Assembly (NCBI RefSeq): GCF_001746835.1
Contig: NZ_CP016094.1
Coordinates: forward strand, 3,859,501-3,923,500
Source of the DNA: Lacunisphaera limnophila
GTDB lineage: Bacteria > Verrucomicrobiota > Verrucomicrobiia > Opitutales > Opitutaceae
Reading direction: 5' to 3'
Length of the DNA: 64,000 nucleotides
The notes under the pieces were generated by a model. The model did no database searches, was not told the DNA's origin, and saw only the letters and a program-made list of their open reading frames with translations. Numbering within the stretch: position 1 is the stretch's first letter; each line of letters opens with the position of its first letter. The position numbers were made by a program, and so were the translations under genes. Below are positions 1 to 10,427 of the stretch, one piece after another.

Positions 1-3
1 GCC

Positions 4-2466
4 ATGCCGCCCCTCCTTCGTTTCGCCCTGCGCCAGCTGCTCAAGAACCCCGGCTTCACCGCCACGGTCACCCTCGTGCTGGCCCTCGGCATCGGCGCCA
101 CGACGGCGATCTTCAGCGTCGTTCACGCCGTCCTCCTCAACCCCTTCCCCTACCAGGACGGCAACCAGATCCTCTTCGTCGGTTCCAGCCGGCTCGACCA
201 GCCCGGCAGCCAGATGCCGGTTGCCTACCCGGACTACCTCGAGTGGCGCCAGCAGGTGAAGACCGTCGAGCACCTTGGCTTCGCCAGCGGCAGCGCCGTC
301 ACCCTCACCGGCATCCCCGAACCGGCCGTCTTGCGCAACGGTGCCATCTCCGCCGCCGTATGGCCCCTGCTCGGCCTCCCGCCCGTGCTGGGCCGCGTGT
401 TCACCGAGGCCGAGGACGCGGTCGGCGCCGCCCCGGTCGCCGTGCTCAGTCACGCCACCTGGCAGCGGCGCTTCCAGGGTGACCCGGGCGTCCTCGGCCG
501 GCTTATCATCCTCGATGGCAAATCCTACACCGTCATCGGCGTGATGCCCCCCGTCTTCAAGTTCTGGGCGGCCGACGTCTGGACCCCCGTCGGGCTCCAA
601 GCCGACACCGACATCATGCGCAGCCGGCTCATGCGCATGGACACCTGGGTCGTCACCCGCGCCCGGCCCGGCCTGGGCAAGGACGATGTGCAGACGGAAC
701 TCGACCTGCTCGCCCGCCAGCTGGCGCTGCAGTTCCCCGAAACCAACAAGGATGTCGGCGTGGCCATCCGCTTCCTCGCGGAGTCCGTCGCCGGCCCGTT
801 CCGCGACCCACTGCTGGGGCTGCTCTTTGCCGTGGCCTGCGTGCTTCTCATCGCGTGCGCCAACGTTGCCAACCTGCTGCTGGCGCGCACCAGCGCCCGC
901 CGCCGCGAGTACGCGGTGCGCGCCGCCTTGGGCGCCAGCCGAGGCCAGCTCCTCCGGCAGACCCTCGTCGAGAGCCTGCCCCTCGCTCTGCTCGGCGGGG
1001 GCGCCGGCCTCGTCGTCGCCGTCTGGGGCCTCGACGGCCTGCTCGCCATCCTGCCTCAGGACGCTGTGCCGGCCGAGGCGCAGATCCGCGTCAACGGCCC
1101 GGTCATGCTCTTTTCCCTCGCCGTCACCCTTGGGACGCTGCTGCTCTTCGCCCTCTTCCCGGCGCTGGAAGGCTCCCGCGCCGCCGTCAGCCCCGCCCTC
1201 TCCGAGGGCAGCCGCGGCACGGCCAGCCGGGCCACGGGTCGGATCCGCGCCGGCCTCATCATCGCGGAGGTTGCCCTCTCCCTCATGCTGCTGGTCGGGG
1301 CCGGCCTGCTTATCCGCAGCCTGCAGCAAATCAGCGCGGTCGATGTCGGCTTCGACCGGCACAACCTCCTCGCCATCCCCCTCCAGCTCCCCGAGGCGCG
1401 TTACGCCGGCAGCGAGCAGGCCACGACCTTCTTCGAGGACGCCGTGACCCGCCTGCAGGACCTGCCCGCAATCGCCGCGGTCGCCGCGACCACAAACGCA
1501 CCCTTTATCGGCGGCTCGGGCATGCCGCTGGCCGTCGAGGGCCGGGCCTACCAGGACCTCAACGAGATCCGCGGCGTTCAGTTCTCGCTCGTGACCCGCG
1601 ACTACTTCCGCGCCCAGGGCCTGCCGCTGCGCCGCGGCCGCGTGTTCGATGACACCGACCGGGCCGGCTCCCAGCCGGTGATCATCCTCAACGAGGCCGC
1701 CGCGAAGGAATTCCTCCCCGGGGTCGACCCCCTCGGCAAGCGCGTGATGCTCGGCGCCCCCGAGCATCTGCTCACGCCTGGCATGCTCCCGCCCGGATTC
1801 GATACTTTCCAATGGGCCACCGTCGTCGGCGTTGTGCGCGACGCCCGTCATTTCGGCCAAGCCGGCGATCCGCCGCCCGCCGCCTTCATCCCCGTGCGGC
1901 AGGGCTGGGACTACCCGCAGATGCGCCGCTTCATGATCTTGCTCATCCGCACCCACGGCGAGCCCACCGCCGCCGTGCCCGTCCTGCGCGAGATTCTCAA
2001 GTCCCTCGATCGCAATCTGCCCGTCGAGCGCATCTCGCCCATGGACTCGCTCATCTCCGACACCCTCCAGGGCACCCGCTTCAACACCGTGCTCCTTGGC
2101 CTCTTCGCCGGCGTGGCCCTCGCCCTCTCCGCCGTTGGCATCTACGGCGTGGTCGCTTGGAACGTCACCCAGCGCACCCGCGAGATCGGTGTGCGTCTCG
2201 CGCTCGGCGCCAACCGCGGCAACGTGCTCCGCCTCGTTGTCGGCCAGTCCATGCGCGTGGTCGGAGTCGGTATCGTCCTCGGCGTGGCCGGCGCCATCGC
2301 CGTCGCCCATGTGATGCGGAGCACGCTCTTCGGTATCAGTACCTTCGACCCGGTGACCTTCTGCGCCGTGGTCAGCCTCCTCGCGGCCGCCGCCCTGCTC
2401 GCCTGCTGGCTCCCCGCCCGCCGGGCCACCAAGGTCGACCCCATGGTCGCCCTGCGCTCGGAGTAA
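4..2466 (+). CDS. ADOP-type duplicated ABC permease (MacB/FtsX family), copy 1
   Basis: An 820-residue inner-membrane permease made of two tandem MacB_PCD plus FtsX units. The first membrane helix is at about residues 17-45. A periplasmic MacB core follows, and the first FtsX helix bundle starts near residue 270 ([18 protein letters not shown]). A second core and a second FtsX bundle starting near residue 696 ([11 protein letters not shown]) complete the duplication. The C-terminus [16 protein letters not shown] is the typical end of the family named acidobacterial duplicated orphan permeases. By family, such proteins may drive export or mechanotransmission with a MacB-type ATPase, but no ATPase or adaptor gene is nearby. 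The next paralogue begins 30 bp downstream on the same strand, so co-transcription is likely. The start follows GCC directly and has no Shine-Dalgarno. The substrate is unknown. Family assignment is strong; function is inference. Confidence 0.9.
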   Translation: MPPLLRFALRQLLKNPGFTATVTLVLALGIGATTAIFSVVHAVLLNPFPYQDGNQILFVGSSRLDQPGSQMPVAYPDYLEWRQQVKTVEHLGFASGSAVTLTGIPEPAVLRNGAISAAVWPLLGLPPVLGRVFTEAEDAVGAAPVAVLSHATWQRRFQGDPGVLGRLIILDGKSYTVIGVMPPVFKFWAADVWTPVGLQADTDIMRSRLMRMDTWVVTRARPGLGKDDVQTELDLLARQLALQFPETNKDVGVAIRFLAESVAGPFRDPLLGLLFAVACVLLIACANVANLLLARTSARRREYAVRAALGASRGQLLRQTLVESLPLALLGGGAGLVVAVWGLDGLLAILPQDAVPAEAQIRVNGPVMLFSLAVTLGTLLLFALFPALEGSRAAVSPALSEGSRGTASRATGRIRAGLIIAEVALSLMLLVGAGLLIRSLQQISAVDVGFDRHNLLAIPLQLPEARYAGSEQATTFFEDAVTRLQDLPAIAAVAATTNAPFIGGSGMPLAVEGRAYQDLNEIRGVQFSLVTRDYFRAQGLPLRRGRVFDDTDRAGSQPVIILNEAAAKEFLPGVDPLGKRVMLGAPEHLLTPGMLPPGFDTFQWATVVGVVRDARHFGQAGDPPPAAFIPVRQGWDYPQMRRFMILLIRTHGEPTAAVPVLREILKSLDRNLPVERISPMDSLISDTLQGTRFNTVLLGLFAGVALALSAVGIYGVVAWNVTQRTREIGVRLALGANRGNVLRLVVGQSMRVVGVGIVLGVAGAIAVAHVMRSTLFGISTFDPVTFCAVVSLLAAAALLACWLPARRATKVDPMVALRSE

Positions 2467-2496
2467 GCCGCCCGGCCCCTACCCACCCGCTCCCGC

Positions 2497-4917
2497 ATGA
2501 TCTCGGAATTGAAATTCGCCGTCCGCCAGCTCCTCAAGTCCCCGGGCTTCACCGCCATCGCCCTCCTGACCCTCACCCTCGGCATCGGCGTGAACACGGC
2601 CATGTTCACCGTGGTCAACACGCTACTCTTCCAGCCGGCGCCGTATCCGGATTCCGCCCAGGTGGTCCGGGTCTACGGGACCAACGCCCAAGGTGATGCC
2701 TGGCCGCACTCGCTGCCCGACTTGCGTGACCTCGGCACACAGGGCCAGACCTTCGCCTCGGTCACGCCTTACCAGTGGTGGATCTTCAGCCTCGCCGAAC
2801 CCGGCCAGCCGGCCGAGGCGCTCAACGGCGTCGTCGCCGCCGCCAACCTCTTTGACACCCTCGGGCTCCAACCCGTGCTCGGCCGCGCGTTCACAGCCGA
2901 GGAACAGCAGGCCGGCCGCGACACCGTCGCGGTGCTCAGCGACGCTTGCTGGCGCCGCAAGTTCGGCGCCGATCCCGGCATCATCGGACGCTCGCTGCGG
3001 ATCGGCGGCGAAAGCGTCACCATCATCGGCGTCATGCCCGCTCAGGCCGAGTATCCGACGTTCTGGGGTCCGATCGACGTGTGGCGCCCCCTGCCGCTGG
3101 CGGAGGGTTGGCGCGAGGACCGTTCCGTGTCCTGGCTGCAGGCCGTGGCCCGGCTCAAACCGGGTGTGTCGCGGACCGAGGCCCAGGCTGAATCCACGGT
3201 CATTGCCGGCCGTCTGGCCCTCCAATATCCCGGCTCCAATGCCGGCAAGGGCGTGCGGCTGGTCCCGCTGGTCGGCTCCGAGGTCGCGGTCGTGCACCGC
3301 CGGCTCATCTGGCTGACGCTGGGGCTCGCCGGTTTCGTGCTGCTCATCGCCTGCGCCAATCTCGGCAACCTGCAGTTGGCGCGCAGCGCGGGCCGCGCCC
3401 GGGACTTCGCCATTCGGGCCGCCCTCGGCGCCTCCCGGCCGGCCCTGATGCGCCGGCTGCTCGTGGAAAACCTGCTCCTGGGCCTGGCCGGCGGCGGACT
3501 CGGCCTCCTGGCCGCGCAGTTCCTCACCTCCTTCCTCGCCCCGCACCTGTTTGCCGGCAAGACGGCGAACGCCGTTTTCCAGACCGACGGTCGGGTGTTC
3601 GCCTTCGCCCTCGGGGTGGCGGTCCTCGCTGGCCTCCTGTCCGGTGGCATCCCGGCGTGGCTGGCCAGCCGGACCGACGTGAATCTGGCGCTCAAGCAGC
3701 AGTCTCGCGGCGCCACCGGTGACCGCGGTCGCCAACGCGGCCGCCAGGCCCTGATCGTCAGTCAGATCGCATTCTCCGTCGTGCTGCTCGCCGGCTCGGC
3801 CTTTTTTCTCCGTGGCCTGCAGCGCTACCTGACGCAGGATCCGGGCTGGCGTGTCGAAGGCCTGGTTCGCGGCACCATGACCCTGACCGAGCTGAAATAT
3901 CCGACCGAAGCATCCCGCCGCCTCTTCCACCAACGGCTGATGGAGCGGGTGGCCCGCCTGCCCGGCGTCGAGGGGGCGGCGCTCACCGTCTCGTTGCCGT
4001 TACGCGACTACACCACCCCGATGGGCTTCGTACCCGAGGGCCGGGAGGAGCCGCGGCCCGGGCACGAGCCCTTCGCCTTCCACAACATCGTAAGCGCGGA
4101 CTACTTTTCGCTGCTGGGCATCCGCCTCGTCGAGGGCCGCGCCTTCGCTCCCGCCGAGCCGCCCGCGGGCAGCCCGCACCAGATTATCATCAGCGAGTCG
4201 ATCGCACGCCAGTTCTGGCCGGGCGAGAGCGCGATCGGACGCCGGATCCGGGAGGTTGATCCCCAGGGCCGGCCCCACTGGGAGGTCATCGGCGTGGTGC
4301 GGGACGTCGGCCTGGCCGGCAACGTGGACACCCCGGCAACCCACTACCAGATCTACCATAACATGGCGCAGAATCCCTGGGGTTATTTCACGCTCGTGGC
4401 GCGCAGCCGGAACCCCGCCACGCTGGCGGATCCCCTGCGCCGGGCGGTCGCCGAACTCGACCCCGACCTACCCGTTGTGGAACTGCGCACCGTTCAGGAG
4501 ACCGTGGCCGGCGCCCTGCACGATCTCCAGGTGACCAACAAGCTGCTCGCCGCGTTCGCCGGGCTCGGACTCTGCCTCGCGGCGCTCGGCATCTATGGCG
4601 TGATCTCCGGGCTCGTCGCGATGCGCATCCAGGAATTCGGCATCCGCCTCGCGTTGGGTGCGCAGCCGGAGCATGTGCTTCGCATCGTGCTGGGCAACGG
4701 CGTCCGCCTCGCTGGACTGGGCACGGCCCTGGGTCTGGGCCTGGCCGCTCTCCTCCTGCCCTCCCTGAGCGCCGCGTTTCCCGGCCTGCCCGGTCTCGAC
4801 GTACCCGCCTTCCTCGCCGTCGTCGCCCTCCTGCTGGCCGTGACCCTCGTCGCCTGCTGGCTCCCCGCCCGCCGTGCCACCAAGGTCGACCCCATGGTCG
4901 CCCTGCGCGCGGAGTGA
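2497..4917 (+). CDS. ADOP-type duplicated ABC permease, copy 2
   Basis: An 806-residue paralogue of the preceding gene with the same double MacB_PCD/FtsX layout. The first FtsX bundle begins at about residue 270 ([18 protein letters not shown]). The second carries AALGIYGVISG, and the protein ends [16 protein letters not shown]. The linker before the second half reads DVNLALKQQSRGA, nearly the same as in the fourth copy at 13.8 kb (DVNAVLKQQARGS). Copies 2 and 4 therefore look more closely related to each other than to copies 1 and 3. The leader before the start is C-rich with no Shine-Dalgarno. It sits 30 bp after copy 1 and 46 bp before copy 3, consistent with one transcript. Membrane permease identity is clear; substrate and partner ATPase are unknown. 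Confidence 0.9.
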   Translation: MISELKFAVRQLLKSPGFTAIALLTLTLGIGVNTAMFTVVNTLLFQPAPYPDSAQVVRVYGTNAQGDAWPHSLPDLRDLGTQGQTFASVTPYQWWIFSLAEPGQPAEALNGVVAAANLFDTLGLQPVLGRAFTAEEQQAGRDTVAVLSDACWRRKFGADPGIIGRSLRIGGESVTIIGVMPAQAEYPTFWGPIDVWRPLPLAEGWREDRSVSWLQAVARLKPGVSRTEAQAESTVIAGRLALQYPGSNAGKGVRLVPLVGSEVAVVHRRLIWLTLGLAGFVLLIACANLGNLQLARSAGRARDFAIRAALGASRPALMRRLLVENLLLGLAGGGLGLLAAQFLTSFLAPHLFAGKTANAVFQTDGRVFAFALGVAVLAGLLSGGIPAWLASRTDVNLALKQQSRGATGDRGRQRGRQALIVSQIAFSVVLLAGSAFFLRGLQRYLTQDPGWRVEGLVRGTMTLTELKYPTEASRRLFHQRLMERVARLPGVEGAALTVSLPLRDYTTPMGFVPEGREEPRPGHEPFAFHNIVSADYFSLLGIRLVEGRAFAPAEPPAGSPHQIIISESIARQFWPGESAIGRRIREVDPQGRPHWEVIGVVRDVGLAGNVDTPATHYQIYHNMAQNPWGYFTLVARSRNPATLADPLRRAVAELDPDLPVVELRTVQETVAGALHDLQVTNKLLAAFAGLGLCLAALGIYGVISGLVAMRIQEFGIRLALGAQPEHVLRIVLGNGVRLAGLGTALGLGLAALLLPSLSAAFPGLPGLDVPAFLAVVALLLAVTLVACWLPARRATKVDPMVALRAE

Positions 4918-4963
4918 CTGGCCGGTTCCGACACGAGTCACCCCACCCCAACAAGCCTGCCTG

Positions 4964-7468
4964 ATGCCACCCGAATTCAAGTCCGCCGTCCGCCACCTCT
5001 GGCGCCAGCCCGGCTTCACGCTCCTGGCGGTGCTCTCCCTGGGCACGGCGATCGGCGTCAACTCCGCCATGTTCTCCATCGTGAACGGGTTCCTCCTCCG
5101 TGAGACGACCACGCACGAACCGGAAAATTACGTGGCCGTATTTCACGCGACGCGCGACGCGCGGCGGGACTACCGCCCTTTCTCCCACGCTGAGTTTGCC
5201 GCCTTGCGGGCGGATCAGGCGGTCTTCGCCGATGTGTCGGCCGCCGCCTACAGCCAGGTCGCGCTCGGTGATCCCGGCGAAATCCGCCGGGCGTTCGCCT
5301 TCCTGGTTTCCGACAACTTCTTCGCCCTCGCCGCCGCCCGGCCCGCCCTCGGCCGGTTTTTCACCGCGGCAGAAACCTCCCCCGGTGCGGGGCAGGCCGT
5401 CGTCGTTGCCAGTCACGCCCTTTGGCAAAGACTCGGCGGTCGCGCGGATTTCGTGGGCTCAGCCCTGCGGATCAATGGCCGCTTCTGCACCGTCATCGGC
5501 ATCGCCCCGCCCGGCTTCAGCGGGGCCAGCCCCCTGCTCGCCCCGGAGGTCTGGCTGCCGCTTGGTTTCTTCTCCGCCTCGGCCCCGGCTTTTGCCGAAA
5601 CACGGCGGAGCCCGGACCTCTCGGACCCGCGCAACCATGTGCTCAACCTCTTTGCGCGACTCGACCCCGGCCTCACGCGCGCCACGGCTGCCACCCGGCT
5701 CCCGGCGGTGGCCGGCCGCCTGGCCCGACTCGACCCTGATCCCGGCACCGAACGCGAGATCGTCCTCGCGCGGCCCTTCGGCATCGCCCCGCAGCCGGTT
5801 CGCGACAACGCCTTCGCCTCCCTGACCACCCTGACCCTCGGGCTATCCGCCGTGGTGCTTATCATCGCGTGCCTCAACCTGAGCAATCTGCTGCTGGCCC
5901 GCGGCGTCGGCCGCGCGCCCGAGATCGCGACCCGGCTCGCCTTGGGCGCGTCCCGCGGTCGGATCCTCGGACAATTGCTGCTGGAAGGTCTCCTGCTGGC
6001 CGTCACGGGCGGCGCCCTCGGCGTCCTTATCAGTTCCTGGGCCGGTTCCTTTCTGGCCCAGGTTCTTGCGGATCGCGTGGCGGATTTCGGCTTCCAAGTC
6101 ACCACCTCGTTCCAAGCCGACCTCCCGGTGCTCGGCTTTACCCTTCTGGTCTCCCTGGTTGCCAGCCTGGCCTTCAGTCTGGGTCCGGCCTTGGTCCTGT
6201 CCCGGCGTGATCTCACCAACGACCTGAAGGGGGCCGCGCGCGGCACCCTCGCCGGAGAGGGGCGCACGCTCTGGGGTGGGCGGAACATCCTGCTCATGCT
6301 GCAGATGGGCTTCTCCCTCGTCTCCCTCTTCGCCGCCGGCTTGTTCCTGCGCGCGGCCTTCGCCGCCCTCGAGCCGCCCACCGGCTTTGATCCTAGGGGC
6401 CGCCTCGTCGCTGAGATCGATTTTGCCCTGTCGGCCGACGACCCGCTCACCGTCCGCCGCCGCGCGACCGCTGCGCTGGCCGCAGCCCGCCGGCAGCCCG
6501 GAGTGGCGCAGGCTAGTCTGGCCTCCCTGGTGCCGTACGCCAACGACGTGCAACTCGCGCGCGTCAGCCTGCCCGGGAGCGCCCCTGAAACCGGACGCTC
6601 AACCGGCATCCCGGCCGCCTTCTCTGCCATCAGTGACGGTTACTTTTCCGCCTTGGGCGTGCGGCTGCTGCTTGGTCGCGACTTCACCCCTCAGGAATCA
6701 CTGGCCGCCGGAGCTGCCCCGGTGTGTGTCGTCGACGAAACCCTGGCGCGCCGCTTGTTTCCCACCGGGAACTGGGTGGGGCAGATCCTCACCCTGCAGG
6801 GCGGTCCCGCCCAGCAGGTGCAAGGCGAGCACACGATTGTGGGGGTGGTCTCCGCCCACAGTCAGGATGTAGTCGACCGCAGCCGGCCCCTGCCCCGCGT
6901 TTTCGTACCCTTCGCCCGCATCGATCATCCGGTTTGGTTCCTCGTCGCCTACGCACCGGACGACAACAGTGCCTCCCTGCTCCATCGCACCCTGCTGGCC
7001 TCCGATGCCACGTTGCCCCTGGTCATGGTCACTCCACTCGAATCCTTTCTTGCCGCCAATTTCGGCCGCTGGCAGGCCGGCTTGGCCGCCTCCCTCTTCG
7101 GCCTGTTCGGACTGATCGCCGTCGTGCTGGCCGCCATCGGCATCTACGGCGTGACCGCGTACAACCTCAGCCGGCGGGCGCGGGAACTCGGCCTGCGGAC
7201 CGCGCTCGGCGCCGGAACCGGCGACATCATCCGCCTGGTGGTGGGGCGAGGCTTTGTCCTGCTGGGGCTCTCGGTCGCCGCTGGTTCGATCGCCTGCGGC
7301 CTGGTCGGTCTGGCGCTGGCAGGGTTCGTCCCCGACGTCGCCGCCTTTGATCCGCTGGTGTTCGCCGCCTGCCTGCTCACCCTGTTCCTGTCTGCCACTC
7401 CTGCCCTCCTCCTTCCCGCCTGTCGCGCCGCCAAAGTCGATCCCCTCGTCGCCCTGCGCGCAGAGTGA
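4964..7468 (+). CDS. ADOP-type duplicated ABC permease, copy 3
   Basis: An 834-residue permease, the most divergent of the four copies here. I chose the ATG at 4964 because MPPEFKSAVRHLWRQPGFTL aligns with the N-termini of the other copies; the frame is open further upstream into the previous gene. The first helix is at about residues 18-45, the first FtsX bundle at about residue 286 (VVLIIACLNLSNLLLARG), and the second contains AAIGIYGVTAYNLSRRA. The C-terminus CRAAKVDPLVALRAE keeps the family ending but with Cys in place of the usual Arg. It closes a three-gene run on the plus strand. No ATPase partner is visible. Family call is strong; role is unknown. Confidence 0.88.
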   Translation: MPPEFKSAVRHLWRQPGFTLLAVLSLGTAIGVNSAMFSIVNGFLLRETTTHEPENYVAVFHATRDARRDYRPFSHAEFAALRADQAVFADVSAAAYSQVALGDPGEIRRAFAFLVSDNFFALAAARPALGRFFTAAETSPGAGQAVVVASHALWQRLGGRADFVGSALRINGRFCTVIGIAPPGFSGASPLLAPEVWLPLGFFSASAPAFAETRRSPDLSDPRNHVLNLFARLDPGLTRATAATRLPAVAGRLARLDPDPGTEREIVLARPFGIAPQPVRDNAFASLTTLTLGLSAVVLIIACLNLSNLLLARGVGRAPEIATRLALGASRGRILGQLLLEGLLLAVTGGALGVLISSWAGSFLAQVLADRVADFGFQVTTSFQADLPVLGFTLLVSLVASLAFSLGPALVLSRRDLTNDLKGAARGTLAGEGRTLWGGRNILLMLQMGFSLVSLFAAGLFLRAAFAALEPPTGFDPRGRLVAEIDFALSADDPLTVRRRATAALAAARRQPGVAQASLASLVPYANDVQLARVSLPGSAPETGRSTGIPAAFSAISDGYFSALGVRLLLGRDFTPQESLAAGAAPVCVVDETLARRLFPTGNWVGQILTLQGGPAQQVQGEHTIVGVVSAHSQDVVDRSRPLPRVFVPFARIDHPVWFLVAYAPDDNSASLLHRTLLASDATLPLVMVTPLESFLAANFGRWQAGLAASLFGLFGLIAVVLAAIGIYGVTAYNLSRRARELGLRTALGAGTGDIIRLVVGRGFVLLGLSVAAGSIACGLVGLALAGFVPDVAAFDPLVFAACLLTLFLSATPALLLPACRAAKVDPLVALRAE

Positions 7469-7770
7469 CGGGCCCCGACCTGTGCAACTCGGCAAGGTAT
7501 AAATGAAACCACTGGCGCGCTGAAGGTGGACGCATCAGGCGGCCGCTCCCCGGGTTCCGACGGAAATCGCCTGTCCGGGGGCGCGTACCTGGCGGGTGGG
7601 GCCGATTGGGCATATCTTGCTAATATTTCATTAGCTAATTTTCTCTCTTGGCGGTCACGAAACCAGCTCACTAGGCTGTGGCCTTCCCCGACAGGCTTAG
7701 GCCGTTTCCCCTCACCTCCCACAGTCCTACCGTCCCGGCCACCGCTTCTGAACCCCCACCACCTTTAACC
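7469..7770. other. Intergenic gap of about 300 bp with an AT-rich dyad
   Basis: No coding sequence is convincing here. The gap is GC-rich except for an AT-rich stretch at about 7612-7652. Inside it, GCTAAT (7619-7624) and ATTAGC (7630-7635) form a perfect six-base inverted repeat around a five-base spacer. This is the most AT-rich spot in the region and lies about 135 bp upstream of the DoxX gene, so it may hold that gene's promoter or a regulator site. I could not pick convincing -35 and -10 boxes. Confidence 0.4.
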
Positions 7771-8226
7771 ATGAGTGAATCCCCCGCCCCCACCGCCCCG
7801 CGCGTCAACGAATACACCGCCGCCTTCCTCCTCCTCCGGCTCTTCCTGGGTCTCCGCACCCTGCTGGCCGGCGTCGAGAAGTTCGAGTCCGGCGGCAAAT
7901 ACACGTTCGAGAACTACTACGCGAACATGACCCGTATGGCCTCCGGCATCACCGGCGCCTCGTTCATGCCGCTGTGGATGACCAAAAACTTCGCCCACTC
8001 GCTGGGTTACCTCCTGATCATCTTCGGCGCGGCCCTCCTCCTTGGCGTGAAGACCCGCTGCACCCTGGTGCTCACTGGCCTCCTCTACGTCGGCCTCTCC
8101 TTCGGCCTGATGGCCGTGCAGGAATCCGAGGGCGTCGCCTGGCTCGCCATCCACGTCGGCCTCATCGCCGGGGCCCTGGTTCTCGTCCGCCACAACCGCT
8201 TCTCCGTCTGGGCGGACAAGTCCTGA
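7771..8226 (+). CDS. DoxX-family membrane protein
   Basis: A 151-residue integral membrane protein with four predicted helices: FLLLRLFLGLRTLLAGVEKF near residue 20, then about 85-105, 110-130 and 130-148. The opening RLFLGLRTLLAGVEKF resembles the first helix of DoxX/DoxD-like proteins, which act in quinone or thiosulfate-linked redox in a few species but are mostly uncharacterised. I chose the ATG at 7771; the frame is open earlier, but the upstream part is proline-rich and does not look like protein. The Tat-signal oxidoreductase starts 13 bp downstream, so the two are probably co-transcribed. The exact function is unknown. Confidence 0.8.
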   Translation: MSESPAPTAPRVNEYTAAFLLLRLFLGLRTLLAGVEKFESGGKYTFENYYANMTRMASGITGASFMPLWMTKNFAHSLGYLLIIFGAALLLGVKTRCTLVLTGLLYVGLSFGLMAVQESEGVAWLAIHVGLIAGALVLVRHNRFSVWADKS

Positions 8227-8239
8227 CCCTCCGCCCGCC

Positions 8240-9625
8240 ATGCCCGACTCCCCCTCCCCCTACCCGGCCTTCACCCGCCGCGACTTCCTCGCCACCGGCG
8301 CCAAGCTCGGCGCGATGCTCGTCGCCGCCCCGGCCTTCGTCCGCGCCGCCACCGGCAGCCAGACCCTCAACGTCGGCCTGATCGGCTGCGGCGAACAAGG
8401 CCGCGTGCTGCTCAACGCCGCCCTCAAGATTCCCGACATCCGCTTCAAGGCCGTCTGCGACATCTGGGGCTACAACCGCACCTACGCCGAGCGCCTGCTC
8501 GGCAAGTTCGGGCACGAGGCCAAGCCCTTCGAGGACTACCGCGAAATGCTCGCGGCCGTGCCGGATCTCGACGCCGTCATCGTGGCGACGCCCGACTTCG
8601 TCCACGCCGAGCACACCAACGCCGCCCTCAAGGCCGGCAAACACGTGTATTGCGAGAAGCTCATGGCCCACACCGTCGAGGCCGCCCGCTCGATGGTCGT
8701 CACCGCCCGCGAGACCGGCAAACTCCTCCAGATCGGCCACCAACGCCGCAGCAACCCGCGCTACCAGCACGCCCGCGACCGCCTGGTCAAGGAAGCCCAC
8801 CTGCTCGGCCGCATCAACAATGCCTCCGGCCAGTGGAACCGCGCGGTCACCGAGGATCTCGGCTACCCCGCCAAGTACGCCCTCACCGAGGATAAGCTGA
8901 ACCAGTACGGCTACGCCAACATGCACGAGTTCCGGAACTGGCGCTGGTTCAAGCGTTATGCCGGCGGCCCGATCTCCGACCTCGGCGCCCACCAGATCGA
9001 CATCTTCAACTGGATGCTCGGCGCCAATCCCTCCTCCGTCCTGGCCGGCGGCGGCGTGGACTACTACAAGAATCACGAGTGGTACGACAACGCCTACGTC
9101 ATCTACGAGTATCCCACCCCCACCGGCATCGTGCGCTGCACCTACCAGGTGCTCACCACCACCAGTGCCGGCGGCGGCTACCATGAATACTTCATGGGCG
9201 ATGAGGGTGCCTTGAAGATTTCGGAAAACCCGAAGTACACCAAACTCTACCGCGAGGCCCGTGCCCCCGAATGGGACCAGTGGGTCGACAAGGGGCTGAT
9301 CGGCCGCCCCGGTTCCGGCGAGGGCGCCCCCGCCCCCGTCAAACCCTGGGAAAAGCCCAAGCCCAAGCTCGGCGGACCCAGCAAGTCGGCCACGGTCGAC
9401 GTCCGCGAGACGGCCGAACTCTCCGCCTGGGACATCCCGGTCACCCTCGACAAGGCCATCCACCAGCCCCACCTCGAGAACTTCTTCGACGCCATCCGCA
9501 AGGACACGCCGCTGAACTGCACCGGCGACCAAGCCTTCGCCAGCGCCGTCACCGTCCTCAAGGTCAACGAAGCCATCGCCGCCCGCACGATGCTCACCTT
9601 CAAACCCACGGACTTCGTCGTCTGA
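8240..9625 (+). CDS. Tat-exported Gfo/Idh/MocA-family oxidoreductase
   Basis: A 461-residue NAD(P)-dependent oxidoreductase. The N-terminus TRRDFLATGAKLGAML is a twin-arginine export signal, so the folded enzyme is probably periplasmic with its cofactor bound. The Rossmann motif NVGLIGCGEQGR is at about residues 44-55. The catalytic lysine loop, usually EKP, reads CEKLMAHT near residue 138, so Lys is kept and Pro is replaced by Leu. The C-terminal domain has the family signature GGPISDLGAHQIDIFNW near residue 240, with the Asp-x-Gly-x-His-x-x-Asp pattern. Such Tat-signal members are abundant in Verrucomicrobiota and Planctomycetota and act on sugars or sugar-like substrates. The substrate here is unknown. 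A DoxX gene precedes it closely and a secreted discoidin-like protein follows. Confidence 0.9.
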   Translation: MPDSPSPYPAFTRRDFLATGAKLGAMLVAAPAFVRAATGSQTLNVGLIGCGEQGRVLLNAALKIPDIRFKAVCDIWGYNRTYAERLLGKFGHEAKPFEDYREMLAAVPDLDAVIVATPDFVHAEHTNAALKAGKHVYCEKLMAHTVEAARSMVVTARETGKLLQIGHQRRSNPRYQHARDRLVKEAHLLGRINNASGQWNRAVTEDLGYPAKYALTEDKLNQYGYANMHEFRNWRWFKRYAGGPISDLGAHQIDIFNWMLGANPSSVLAGGGVDYYKNHEWYDNAYVIYEYPTPTGIVRCTYQVLTTTSAGGGYHEYFMGDEGALKISENPKYTKLYREARAPEWDQWVDKGLIGRPGSGEGAPAPVKPWEKPKPKLGGPSKSATVDVRETAELSAWDIPVTLDKAIHQPHLENFFDAIRKDTPLNCTGDQAFASAVTVLKVNEAIAARTMLTFKPTDFVV

Positions 9626-9732
9626 TTGACGGAACCATTCTTCCGCGATCCGACTCTCACCGTTAACCCCGCCCGTCAGGGCGCCGCGCCGTAGCCCACC
9701 GGGCCTAGGCGGGTCACCTTCCCCCTCCCCTC

Positions 9733-10401
9733 ATGAAACACCTCCGTCCCCTTCTCACCCTCGCCTTTACCTGCGCCCTGCCGCTGCCGTTCCTGGCCGC
9801 CGCCGACCTGGTCCCGCTCGAGCTCGACCTGCCGAAGCCCCTCTTCGTCGGCACCCCGCGCCCCATCAAGCTCGCCAACCTCGAGCAGTTCTCCGCCGGC
9901 AAGCGCCCCGACTTCATGGTGCCCGCCGGCACCGTCCTCCTGTCCGCGGGCAAGCCCGTCACCAGCAGCGACGAGTTCCCGATCATCGGCGAACTGGATT
10001 TCGTCACCGACGGCGACAAGACCGGCATGGACGGTTCCTTCGTCGAGTTTGGCCCCGGCGTGCAATGGGTCCAGGTCGACCTCGGCGCCTCCTCCCCGCT
10101 CGCCGCCATCGTCGTCTGGCACTTCCACTCCCAGGCCCGCGTCTATCACGACTTCGTGGTGCAGGTTTCCGATGATGCCGCCTTCAAGACCGGCGTCACC
10201 ACCCTCTACAACACCGACGTCGACAACTCCGCCGGCCTCGGCACGGGCAGCAACCTCGCCTACATCGAGAGCAACATCGGCCGCATCGTCGACGCCAAGG
10301 GCACCAGCGCCCGCTACGTCCGTCTCTACTCCAACGGCAACACCTCGAACGAGCTCAACCACTACTGCGAGGTCGAGGTCTTCGGCGCCCCTGCCAAGTA
10401 A
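9733..10401 (+). CDS. Secreted discoidin-like (galactose-binding fold) hypothetical protein
   Basis: A 222-residue protein with a clear signal peptide (hydrophobic residues 6-22, likely cut after AAA near residue 24). The mature part looks like one F5/8-type-C or discoidin beta-sandwich: VQWVQVDLGASSPLAAIVVW in the middle and ARYVRLYSNGNTSNELNHY near the end are typical strands of that fold. The fold often binds carbohydrate at a cell surface. No catalytic domain is present. It follows the Tat-exported oxidoreductase by about 107 bp and is followed by a strong terminator. A role in carbohydrate handling is inferred only. Confidence 0.7.
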   Translation: MKHLRPLLTLAFTCALPLPFLAAADLVPLELDLPKPLFVGTPRPIKLANLEQFSAGKRPDFMVPAGTVLLSAGKPVTSSDEFPIIGELDFVTDGDKTGMDGSFVEFGPGVQWVQVDLGASSPLAAIVVWHFHSQARVYHDFVVQVSDDAAFKTGVTTLYNTDVDNSAGLGTGSNLAYIESNIGRIVDAKGTSARYVRLYSNGNTSNELNHYCEVEVFGAPAK

Positions 10402-10427
10402 GCGTTCCGTCAGTCTTTCCTCATGTC

